Shown here one piece after another: positions 34,637 to 45,886 of a DNA stretch of 64,000 bases. Within the stretch, counting starts at the first letter, position 1; the number at the start of each line of letters is the position of its first letter. The translations under genes were made by a program, and so were the position numbers. The DNA comes from Pithys albifrons albifrons (Eukaryota > Chordata > Aves > Passeriformes > Thamnophilidae): assembly GCF_047495875.1 (NCBI RefSeq), contig NC_092462.1, positions 37,911,523 to 37,975,522 on the forward strand. Reading direction: 5' to 3'. The notes beneath the pieces were generated by a model that was given only the letters and a program-made list of their open reading frames with translations, made no database searches and was not told the origin of the DNA.

Positions 34637-37162
34637 CCATGCACAAATGAATATCAGTTAGCAGTACAGCTCAGCTCCTGATCTGTAATCATCTGTACTG
34701 AGTGCACTGTCATGAGTGAGTTCATGTAGTTGTGGTTTTACAAAGCAAATCTTTTGTTTGCAGATGCCCTATTGGTCCCTATCACTCTTTGTGAGGTCAC
34801 AACCCAGATGCCCTGCAAGAACAGCAACCTCCCTGTGTGTGTCACCATTTGTTTCTGAACATTTAGTATGACAAGACAATTTTAATTCCTTAAGAGCCTC
34901 TGATGAGGGATTTTTGCCAAAAACTTTCTGAAACCTACAAGTGCTGTGATAGAAGCTGAATCAACTTTACCACTTAGTCATAATTCATCTCAAAGCATTG
35001 TTCTTCCACCTGCTTTACCTGCCAGAAATAGTTTTGGGCATATAAAAGCTGAAAGGTCTTTTGCCTTTGAGTGTTATGAGAATCTCTTCATTTGTTGATA
35101 GATAATAATGAGGTAATTTTAGATATTTATTGAAAGGGAAAGGATTTGTTTTTTCTAATAGCTAACATAGAGTAATGGTTACAATTCTTAAATATTCATC
35201 TCATTTTTGCAAAGTTGTCCATCTGGACTTTTTTATCAAAGGAAATATTATTACCTTTACTTTCTATTACATGGTTCCTTGGAAACTTCAAATTAATTTA
35301 CAAAGGGTTTGTACCTGTAAAGGGCTGCGGCGCCTGAGCAAAACTGCTGCTATCTTTTCCAGGTCTTTATGAATCCTACAGTTGCTGATAGCAAATGTTA
35401 CCAGCTTTAGGGATAATACAAAATAGCTAGCAAATCCATGTTAATGGAGCTAATGGTGTTTGTGCTATTTCATATCTCGTGGGATGACAACTTTGGAAAC
35501 TGGGTACACAACTATGCGTGTACCCCAAATGAAGCCCCACACAAGGCATCTTGGTGTTTGACCCAACCATTTCTGCTGCTGACAGATATGGCATTCTGCA
35601 GCCCTCTGAAACATATCTAAAAAGATAGATCTTTAGCTTTTAGGCAGACGTGGCTCTGTTAGAGGATGGAAAGAGGAACATATCCCCTGTGTAGGGACCT
35701 CTCCATGCAAAGTGAGTCTGCATGCTTCACTGCTGGAAAGGCTGTCTTAAGTATGCTGTAGGCCCTAGGCTAAATACTGCCTGGGCTTCTTTAATGTAAT
35801 GAATAAAGAGGAATTTTTGAATAAAGAGGAATTTTACTGAAATCACTTTTAAATCCAGACTTTTATTCCGGACTCAAAACAAGTCAAAACATCAATGTCA
35901 TTTGTGAGCAAGATACAGATTGCAGTCATAACTGACATTAAGACTGTTCCCTAGACTTCTGGGTAACAAAGCTACAAATCACAGCTGAACATTTTTTTTG
36001 AATGATATTATACCTGACACTCACCAGAGACAAATAACATGGTATTATTTGTAACATGTGTCAGTGCAGCTCATTTTTAATCAGCTTTCACTACTAAAGA
36101 AGATCGTTTACAGACCGTTTACTGTTGTGGTTTACTATCATCATAACTCAGAAAAGTCCATGAAGGAATGTTATTTGTGGAAAAATGAATTCAGCTTATC
36201 AATCTTTATTGCTGAAGAGAAGCTGAACAGGAATGGAATATTCTCTCTCTGGGGTATGCAACTTGCAATGAATACTTTTTTCATTGTTCTCCTGGGTCAC
36301 TACGGTCAAGTGTTTTATTTCTGATACTATTTTATTTCCTCAATCTTTATGGACTGTAATTAAATTGGAAAACAAGTAATAAAACTATGTCTTAATATGC
36401 CTTTTTTAGTGATCCTCAAGTCAATAAAGAGTATATCTTGGTTTTTGTGAGAAACAATTTAGGTAGCTCCTTCAAGTAGGTGACTACTTCATTTTTGCAT
36501 GTTTCTTGTTATCATTGTAAATAGTTTGCATACCTTCTAACTTTACATTTAAATTCAATATGTCATGTTACAGTAGATCTCTATTTTTCAGTGTTTGAAC
36601 ATAAAATACATCTTTACAAGGTATCTTTTATGCAATGTATAATATAAGTGTGTATATAGGTCCTCAGCTTCTTTTTATGCATACTTTCTTGGTCACTGGA
36701 GTGACTGAGAACTTAATCCAAAGCATTGTTGAAAATACTTTCCAGACTGTCCCTGTTTCAATGGAGACTTAAATGCTTCATGTTAAGAGCATCTAAAATG
36801 TCATTATTGTCTTAGAATCCTTGCACAGACCCTTGATTGTATTAGCAAGACCTGAAAGTTGAGTGTTAGGTTAATATTAGGCAACTCTTGAATATAGACC
36901 TAGTAGAGTTCAGCGTTTTGACAGTAAGAAGCCAAAGAAAAATGACAATTTTTCGTAAAGCAAAAGCAATGAAACTGTTTACTGTTGTCCTCAGCATCCA
37001 TGGCACTTGTTAAGCTTAAGATATACCCAACACATGGAAAATAAAAAAATAATTTGACCTGAGAATGCTGTATGTATTTATGTAAATGTTTATATAAAAT
37101 TAATATTTTCTATATTTTGCTTTATGTCTGTCAACACCAAATTAATCAGGACTCATCACCCG
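34637..37162. other. Intergenic DNA without recognised genes
   Basis: AT-rich unique sequence. It contains an 18-bp tandem duplication at 35801-35836. Nothing else was recognised. Confidence 0.5.
35801..35836. repeat. 18-bp tandem duplication
   Basis: GAATAAAGAGGAATTTTT (35801-35818) is followed directly by GAATAAAGAGGAATTTTA (35819-35836), with one mismatch. Confidence 0.9.
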
Positions 37163-37250
37163 GAATCACAGAATAGGTAAGGTTGGAAGGACCACAGTGG
37201 GTCGCTGGTCCAACCTCCCATCTCAAGCAGGATCATCCTAGAGCATATTG
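37163..37250 (-). mobile_element. CR1 LINE 3'-end fragment
   Basis: Reverse-strand CR1 tail: AATCACAGAATAGGTAAGG, then TTGGAAGGACCACAGTGGGT, TCCAACCTCCC and CAAGCAGGATCATCC. It is 5'-truncated to about 88 bp. It resembles the subfamily of the copy at 63.5 kb. Confidence 0.88.
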
Positions 37251-40200
37251 CCTTTCTCCTTAAAAAAATTAATCACTATATTTGCAAGATAGCTCTGTGG
37301 AAGTAAACTATAGAAACAGTTTCATCTGGGCTTTTGTTTATATGTCATAGCATAAAAGTTTAATTGTCTGTATGAGGTACATTTGCAGCAGAGTTCCCAC
37401 TAGATGATTAATGTTTTGTGGGTTTTTTTGGTTTATGATTTCTGTTTTAATAGTTCAGAAACAAATGCAGAGAAACCTTTCTGTCTGGTAGAGTGACAAT
37501 CCAAGAGTGAGCATTCATTGCATTTCTCGAGGCATGCTTCTTAGGGAGGGAGCTAGTTAACCAGTTCAAAATGTTAACCAGTTCCCTATTTCCAACATAT
37601 TTTTGTTAGTTTTGTTGTCTTGTAAAGGGACTGTCTCCCTAGGATTCACAGCTCAAATAAAAATGATTACTTGAGTTGTACTTTTAACCCCTCTTGACAA
37701 TGCTGTTCCTCACTGTTGAACTTGTATAATTTTTAGTCAGTGCTGCCAGCTTGTTTTTGTCACTACCAGAACTTGAGCATACACAATTCAGGGACCATTT
37801 TTATACCCTGAAATATAAGCTGTCTCAGCACAGTCAGTAAAAGACCTGGTACAGTTTGGCAAATGTGTCCTTGAAAATAACTGGCACGCAAAGCAGCAAA
37901 CTGACTTCTAGGTGGTGAATATTCACCATTTATAAATTCATCACGTAGAGTTCATGCTGGAAGGATGTTTGCATTATATATATTGGGTTTGCTTTCTCAC
38001 CAACTGAATAAACATAGGAAGGCTTACTTAAATCATAGTCCTTACTCTGCCAGTTCTTGAGGGCTCTTAGTTGCCCAGTAGGAATGTAATTCATTGTTAA
38101 TTGTGTACTATAATGCTGGATTTGCTGAAAAGCTTGAAGATTCTCATGGTTTGAATACTCCTGAAGTGTTTACTATAATGCCCTTTCCTTTACTTGCCTT
38201 CTTCATGGTAGATCTTATGTAATTAATGACTTGATAAATTCTCCTGTTGGATAGGGAATAATTTCTGCTGTCATGTTACTTGATGATGAGCCTAATTTAA
38301 TGTGAAAAATAAACCTAAGCATAGCTAATTTGCTCATTTTTCTTATCTTTATATGCTATTCAATTTCTATCACTGTCCTATCATATGTAAAGCTCAGACA
38401 ACACCACCCTCATGCCAAAGCATTTAAAATGTAAAAGTATGAATGCTATTGACAGGACACCATAGCAGCATACCAAAGGTGGATTCTGAAGTGGAATAAG
38501 TCAGCCTTCTAGTGATCGCAACTTGTCACTTGTTAGGTAATGTTGTTTCTAAAAAAGTTATTTTGGTAGACATCACATATTTCTTTAGGTTTTTATTTTC
38601 CCATTTTATGCTTTGAAGAGGTTACATGTCATTTATAGGTTGTTTTGACACTGTCTGCTCGGTAGGTGGGATTTGTCTTAAATTTAAACCCCAAGGCTTT
38701 GTTCTGCTTGGGGTGGCTAATGGATAAGGAGGATAATGTTTTCCCATACCAAATCCCTGGAACTTCTGCCCTCGGTCTGTTATCATCATTAAAAGTATGC
38801 AAGACATGTATGGGAGGAGAAGGTCAGAATAGTGAGGAACTTCCTTCCATGATGGCTTTCCCTAAGAAATGAGATTTTCAACAACAACAAAAAAAAAAGG
38901 TTGTGAAGAAAGATTAGTCCATAAAGTGTAATGTTGTTGCCAGATGTATGGAGAAGGTGTTCCTGCACAACATTAAAAGGCAAAGAAAGACCATACAGTT
39001 CAGAAAAATATGAAGTCTGTGGCTGTATCTATCACGTGAGATCATATGGATGAAATATGCCAGGGTTTTTCTGATCTCTCATAGGCCCAGTACTTTTTGT
39101 ACTCAGAAACCTAAACTCAGTCACTTGAAAAGAAAGCAAGAATCTGCTTTTCTCCTTCCTCAAGCTAGAAAGGGAACTATATAGTAGTTCAGTGGTTAGC
39201 CAGTTTTACCAAGATAAGAAAGGCAGTTCCTTTCTCTGCAATCAGAGTGCTCTAAGTAGCTGGGCATAATTTATGTAGGATAATTGACAGCTTTTGTGTT
39301 TTGCATAGTTGTTTTTCTGTTTATGGAAGAGAAAGAGGAGAGAATAACTTGCCTCCGTTACAGGTAAGATGAGCTGTCCTTGGGGATCAGGCATCTCAGT
39401 TCTTGATCAGCCAAACTGAACAATGTCTAACTTCACCTAGGCCAATCTGTCTGGTCACTGTGGATGAGTTATTGCATGAAACATGGCATTTCCCCTGCCA
39501 CTGCTTGCATTTTGTGTGATGGCCTGAGGGTCACCTTTTCAGCAATTCAGACAGGTGGGTTATGTGTGATTTTTTGCTGTTTTTTAACTTGTTCCGATGG
39601 TGCTAATCACACCCCCAAACTTGCCATTGTCTGGAGAATTTACATTGTGATAATTGTGAACCTGCTTATAGGGTTAGTTTGCTAAGCATAATGGTCATAA
39701 GGCATGTGTGTATAGTACAAAATATCCATGTTTTTTGTAGATAATATGGCTTATTTTATCCTGTCTCCTGCTGCTCAGCCCTCCATGTTGCTCTGTCCCA
39801 AGGTGCTGGGGATGCGTAACCTGCAACAGCTGGTAGCTCCGTGGAATATCTGTGCTTCATCTACTGGACAATCTCTAACAACAGCTTGAACTTTTGCCAC
39901 CAAAACTTGGGGAAACTTCAGGGTTAAGTTTCTGTTTATGAGTTTAAGAGCAGTCTCTGTTCTTTGGAAGATGTGAATATTTAAATTCTGATCACTCCCC
40001 TTTGCATCCCACAAAGGAAATATAATTAAATAATTGGAATTGGATTGAACACCTGTGGCATGTAACAGACAGTAATTAAGATAACTGTATCAACCTGTGT
40101 AAGCAGGTTTTCCTTTGCCTCGGTTTGGAAAATCACCTGTGGCAGTACTGTGGTTTCTCAACTGCTTACATGGTGGCCTTCAAGTATGCTTTTTGTGTGT

Positions 40201-40412
40201 GTGCACACAGAAAGCACACACACACACACATGCAATCCCACCAGAATAACTTTATTGATTATATCAATTTAAATTTGAAGTAACTTCACTGTGAGCAATA
40301 TAGAGACTCAAAGCTACCTAACAGGTAATGGTATTCTGTATTTGTACTGGTTGTTAAATGTTTTCCCTAATTTAATTGTTTCTGACTTTGTTAAACAAGA
40401 AACATATTCCAA
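37251..40412. other. Intergenic DNA with a TG/CA hairpin
   Basis: No genes were recognised. The main feature is the TG/CA inverted repeat at 40194-40224; the rest is AT-rich unique sequence. Confidence 0.5.
40194..40230. repeat. TG/CA dinucleotide inverted repeat
   Basis: TGTGTGTGTGC (40194-40204) and its reverse complement GCACACACACA (40214-40224) are separated by 9 bp, and the CA run continues to 40230. It can form a hairpin or cruciform and is a likely length-polymorphic microsatellite. Confidence 0.9.
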
Positions 40413-41165
40413 GGGCTTGATTGATCCACTGGAGGCCTGAACAGCTGGATTGATCCACTGGGACCTCCACAGACTGGAGGAATGGTACAGCACCAACTTC
40501 AGTATGTTCAGTGGAGTAACACCTTGCACCTGCACAGGCTGGTAGCTGACCAGTCTGGGCAGCTTAGCAGCAGAGGACATGTGGGTGCTGGCAAACCATG
40601 GTAGGCATGAGCCAGTACTGCACTCAAGTGCTGGTGAACAGCTGACATCTACTGAGCTGTGGGAGCAAGACATGATTCCCCCCCTAGGGCTTATGAGGCT
40701 GTATCTGGGGTACTACACCTGGATTTTGGTACCACAGTTCAAAGAGGAAGCAGTAAACTGTAGAAAGGCCAGTGTAGAGCAGCCATAGGGGTTTAGGGAA
40801 TGGAGATGCGATGTGTGACAAGAGGTTGAGTTTGCTCAGCTGCCAGAGGAGGAGATGGCCTTGGAAGGCTCCTTCCTTCGAGAAGGGAAGGAGCAATGAA
40901 AGGATAGAGCAAGGCTCTTCCCAGGAGTGTATATTAATAAATGCACAGCAAGTTACAGTAAGAGAAATTATGGCTGGTTGTGAGAGTGTCTGAGAACTGG
41001 AGTGCATTGTCCAGAGATACTTTGGGATTTTTACCTTAAAGGTTTCTAAAGTTTCATAACAAAAGACGTTGAACTACCTCGTCTATTTTGTTAGCCCATC
41101 TTTGAGCAGCAGGAATGCAGTCTGTGGCTTCCAAAAGTCCCTTTCAATAATTTTATGGTTATGCA
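40413..41165 (+). mobile_element. CR1 LINE 3' portion, degraded
   Basis: Decayed but collinear CR1 sequence in plus orientation. It carries equivalents of the ORF2 end (CTGGGGTACTACACCTGG), the AAGAGGTTGAGTTTGCTCAG block, and a 3' end near TTTGAGCAGCAGGAATG and CCAAAAGTCCCTTTC. The motif TTGATCCACTGG is duplicated near its left end. Frames are destroyed. Confidence 0.75.
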
Positions 41166-41271
41166 AAACACCACAGTGAAAAGCCTTCATACTAGGTAGA
41201 ATTACAGTGCTTCTAAAATTATAATTGATCATGAAAATGTTGAAAAAAGTGGTCTAGAACTTTCTCATGAA

Positions 41272-41592
41272 GGGAAGTGGAGGGGCAAACACCAATCATT
41301 TTTTTCTGGTAACCAGTCACAGGACCTGAGGGAACAGCATGAAGCTGTGTTGGGGAGGTTTAGGTTGGACAATAGGATAAGGTTCTTCACCCAGAGGGTG
41401 GCTGGGCACTGAAACAGGCTCCCCAGGGTAGTGGTCACAGCACCAAACCTGTCTGAGTTCAAGAAGTATTTGAACAATGCTTTCAGGCACATGATATGAC
41501 TCTTGGGGATGGTCCCGTGCAGGATCAGGAGTTGGACTCAATGCTCCTTGTGAGTCCTTGCCTACTCAGCATATTCTATGATTCTGTGATAA
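41272..41592 (+). mobile_element. CR1 LINE 3' end with intact tip
   Basis: Plus-strand CR1 3' region: GGAGGGGCAAACACCAATC, AGTCACAGGACCTGAGGG, GTTCTTCACCCAGAGGGTGG, a GAGTTGGACTCAATG block, and the terminal ATTCTATG ATTCTGTG 8-bp repeats at about 41572-41588. It lies about 100 bp after another CR1 fragment on the same strand but is a different, better preserved copy. Confidence 0.9.
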
Positions 41593-42124
41593 AAGCAAAC
41601 CAGCTAGTTCATCTTCTCATGACATTGATCCTCTGAACAATACTCTGCAGAGGAGAAAACCCCACCCTTTCTACCCTATCCCAGTGCAGGAACACATTAC
41701 CCAGTTCTGTGCCCAGCATGTAAAATTTGGCATTTGGGCTATTGCAAAGACAATGAGCTGTCAGGCTTACCTAAGTGTGGGGCTAGAAATCAGCTACGTT
41801 GATTGTCCAGCATGTCTCATCTGCAATTACATGCTCCAAAAGCATGATTTCTCTTCCCCAAAGTACTGCCCTTGCTCTCATTGGCAGGCTATGATCTCAC
41901 TGAGCAATGTTAGGTGATGTTGGTGGCAAGGAGAGCCCCACTCAGAAAGCTGGTGGCATTGTAGCAGTTAATTAGGAAGAATATGTGTTGTGAGCTGTTG
42001 AGATAGTTACTTCTCTCAGGTTCCGGAGCGTGCATCTGGCTGGGGTGCCTGTCTGTCCCACCATCTCTCACCATCTCCCTTTAGATGGAGGCGTTGCTCT
42101 TGGTGAACTCAGCCCAGATTAATT
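41593..42124. other. Intergenic DNA
   Basis: Nothing was recognised apart from a moderate rise in GC to the right. A minus-strand GATG|GTGAGA at about 42066-42075 could act as a splice donor for a transcript starting in the CpG-rich segment at 42.4 kb; this is speculative. Confidence 0.35.
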
Positions 42125-42236
42125 GTGAGGTTTGTTGGGATTTTTGTTGTTGCTGTTGTTTGGTTGGTTTTTGGTTTGATTTGGTGTTGGTTGATTGAGG
42201 GACTTTTTTTGTCGGTTTGGATATTTTTGGTTTTTA
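42125..42236 (+). repeat. G/T-rich degenerate simple repeat
   Basis: About 110 bp composed mostly of G and T, with TTG, GGTT and TTTTGG motifs. GG runs could support weak two-tetrad G-quadruplexes. A 4-kDa-scale hydrophobic open frame across it is a composition artefact. Confidence 0.65.
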
Positions 42237-42370
42237 CACTATTACACCGTTCTGTGGGACCTTTTCACCGACTTCAAACAAACAAAAACACAGCAAAACA
42301 AGCCACGTTATTGAAACTTGTTATTTGGTGCCACCTGGTGTTTAAAATGGCTAGCCTGAGGAAGGACCTG

Positions 42371-42640
42371 CGCCCGAGATGACTTGCTAGTGGTTTTGGA
42401 GTACAAGCGCACATCGTGACGGGATGCGGTAGGCAGGAGCTACAGCTTGGTGCGGCTGTCAGGTGGGCAAATGCGCACGAAACAGGGAATCTCATTTATC
42501 CTAGACAGCTTTGTGAGTGAGTGCTTTCCTGCGGGAAAGGCGGTGATTCTGCGCTGGAATTCGCCGGGACAGACGGCAGAGGGCATGAGTGAATGCCTTT
42601 AAGCATCGGGGCTTGCTTCCGACAGAACCCTAAATTTCGC
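42371..42640. promoter_or_regulatory. Orphan CpG-rich segment, candidate promoter
   Basis: I counted 18 CpG dinucleotides in these 270 bp, in a region where CpG is otherwise rare and GC is low; more follow at about 42790-42860. This density is comparable with a small CpG island. No coding exon was recognised. It lies about 18 kb upstream of the SCRG1 start codon on the minus strand, a distance similar to the human SCRG1 gene span, so it could be the promoter or first exon of SCRG1. A non-coding RNA promoter or a GC-rich enhancer is equally possible. Confidence 0.45.
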
Positions 42641-43706
42641 TGGTAGTGTAAATGTAACATTTTCTTTCAACCTTTCTCCCCTCTTTTTTAGTATGATGAT
42701 GGTTATGTTTGTCATTAATTCCTGCATGCCCTGTTTTCATTTCTGCATGTTTCCTTTGTATACATCCTGTATAAAAATAAAGCAAAATTTTGCCGACAAA
42801 CCCAGGACTACTCTGCCTGAGGGGATGCGAACGTACAGAGCAGAAAGATCCTAAAACGTCAGGCATATGGTTGAGCAAGCCTAAGCTTCATGAAGAATAG
42901 CAAAAAGCTCTAAGCCTTTTCCCCCTCCTTACTGTTTGGTTATGGCAAAAGGAGTCATCTGAGACATCCTTTTGATGGGAGTATTGCTGAGTTTAACAGA
43001 CCCGGCGGACTGCCCTTTTAAAACTGTAGGACTGATCAAGAGAAAATGCTCAGCTACTCTGACCCTTTATAGGCATGTTTCACTCTTGTACTATTTAATT
43101 TCTGATAGACAAGTTCAGGACTGAACTAATTTAGACCTGGCATGAAGCCTAGGATGTAAGATGCCAAAGAGCAGTATATAATAACTACAATTGGATGGAG
43201 GAGTGTAGGTCAGCACATGTTTCACACCACTCCTTTTACTACTGGAGTCATGGGGTAAAATCTACTCTTTTTGCCAACTTTGGTGAAGGTGTAAATGCAC
43301 ATGCACAATGTAATGGCTTTAAATCTTGGATTCCTACTTGTATGCGCCAGATGGATCTTGTATAAATGTTCCACTTTACAGCATGTTAGCATTTGCTAGT
43401 AGTTAGCTGGAGGTTATAGCTGCCAGACTTTTCTGTGGCAGTTTCCAGGCTTTTAAAAAAAAAAGGCAAAAAGAGAAAAAACAAACAGACAAAACAACTA
43501 CCCACACAAGAGACAAAACTAGTTTTAAAAATTGCATGTACCTGCATTTCTTCATGAATCCTATTTGATTTGAATTCTGGTGATTTGAACTCAATGGGGT
43601 ACAGGAATATTAGGATTTTTGCGAAAACCTGTATTGGTTTATCAATAGTGATTGAAAAAGTCTTATAAATGTTTGTGTATTGTACACAGGATTGTGGTTA
43701 TATTAG

Positions 43707-43738
43707 GAAATATATATATGTATATGTGTATATATTTC
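43707..43738. repeat. AT palindrome within a TA microsatellite
   Basis: GAAATATATA (43707-43716) and TATATATTTC (43729-43738) are perfect reverse complements with a 12-bp TA/TG-rich loop. Confidence 0.85.
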
Positions 43739-45869
43739 TCTTAAAAACAATTCTGGAACCTAGATAGATTCCAAATTAATTTAACAATAACTTAATTTTA
43801 TTAGACAGATCAGAAGTGTTTTTCAGGATTTACACTACCATATATGAACCACATTTGTACTTTTTGTATTTGTTCAATGCTTTTGTCTTTGCTAGCTGGA
43901 AATATAATTCTTAAAGACCACATTTTTAAGACATGATAATATGTATTTTAATGGGCTATGAATTTTTGCCTCAAGTCTGAGTTTGTTCCTCTATACACCT
44001 GAGGAACATATTAATGGTACTGGTAAAATATGCTTTAGAGTTCTTTTCATATTTCTCCCTTTCCTTTCATTTTAATTTGGAATTAAACATGTAATTGCTG
44101 GGGGGGAAAATAATTTTTTTAATTAAAAAGAAAAAGAACCAAAAAGAAGGCAAAAGGAGGTTCCAAAAGTGCAGAATTAAAATTCACTACAATACTGGTT
44201 GAGGAATTGTTTAAAAAAGGCAAAACAAGGCCTTTCTTAGCTGGCATCTTTCTCTTGTTTTCCTTCTACTGCCTCATTCCCACTTCCTCCCAGAACTTTG
44301 CTGTACTCCAACCAACAAGCACATTTTTGTCCTAATGAAAAGCATGTCAACACTTTAGTTCCAACATTACCATTGCAGGTGTATAAGAGGTACATGATGC
44401 TGCTCCAGTGACTTCCAGGAGGATTTCACCACAATCACACAGAGGGATGGCAAGGTGTCTGTGGCACTGCTGTTAGCCCTACCAAGTGCAAGTGACATCT
44501 TCATCCCTGTCTCCCCTGAGTGGGCTGGAAGCAGAAAGCCTTGATGTATTCTGGCCGCAACCCTGAATGGCCAGTGCCTCAGGAGGCATGGAGAGCCGCA
44601 TCCAGCCATAATTCATGCACTCCTGAAAGTCAGTGGCTGCAAAATTCCCCTTACCTTGGGAGAGAACAATTTTGGTAGCACCAAAGGCATTAGAAGTATT
44701 GCTCCTGGGCTCCCACATCTCAAAGAATGACACACATGCCCTGTTTATGTGCTGTGAATAGTCCTGCTGAAATTACTTGTTTCAATTTAAGCAACTACAT
44801 ACTTTAGGAGGTTTAGTCTGGCAAGACCTGTGTCTGTCCTGTGATAAACCTGGGCAGTACCACTTTTGTCAAAGGGCTCTCAAGAGGTCATGCCAATCTG
44901 TAACATTGTGATTTTCTTCCTTTACAAGGTCATGTTCAAAGTCTTTTGTTGTGAGGGAAAATTTAGTGTTGTTTCCTTAAATTCCTCCTGTACATGAAGA
45001 AGGAAACACTCATGGCTGTGATCATAGCCAAATGTCACAACTGCATCTATTGCCTTTTTCTGCAAGATCTTGCCACTACTCCTGGGTTTAACTTCAGATA
45101 ATGGCCTCGTGTGGTATTTATAGATGACAATGTCACATTTTTTTAAAATGTAGTTTAAAATGTCTGGAAATTTAATAGTTGAGCTTTCCACCATAGAAAG
45201 CACATTTGCAGAAAACCTAATTGTTAGCAATAGGTCTAATTGCCAGCCTGGATCATTAAACTTTGCCTTGGGTCAGTCTTTCACTCTGCCAGAAAATTAT
45301 TAAGTACAGACTAAGAGACCATTGCATTAACATTGCACTCATAAGACATTGCTGTTCGCAAATACTGTGCATTTTATTTGAACGAGCTTCAGCAGCACAG
45401 CATTTTTCTTACTACTTCCATTAGTGACCAACTTTCAGAGAGACTGAGGGCCATAATCGGATTATTCACTTCCTGCTGGATGCAGAGGATACAGGCTTCT
45501 GCTTGTCTCATGCTGCAGTTGGGTCCTTGCCTGCTCCCTCTCACAGCTGAGGTATTGTTGAACGGCTGCGGTCCGGGGGCTGTGTCCTTTTGTGCTGCAA
45601 GGTCTTGCATTCCCTTGTGCTCTCCAGCAGTGTCTCCATACTGGAATGCTCAGTGGAACATTTTAATCGTTGGAAGTGTTCGCTTCTGAGCTCACCATGC
45701 ATTTTAGTTCTGCACTGCTGGCCAGGATTGATATATGTGGGAGAAGAGAGCTTTAAAATGCCTTTGGGTGTGGTTTACTAAAAGCTTATTTACTGTATGG
45801 ATTGTAAGAAAAAATGAAATGTGCGTATCATACCAGGCCATGCACAGTTTCCAGGCACATCTTGCTGAT

Positions 45870-45886
45870 AAAAAAAAAAAAAAAAA
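45870..45886 (+). repeat. A17 homopolymer
   Basis: An uninterrupted run of 17 A. The left flank resembles no known retroposon, so it is not called a retrocopy tail. Confidence 0.85.
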
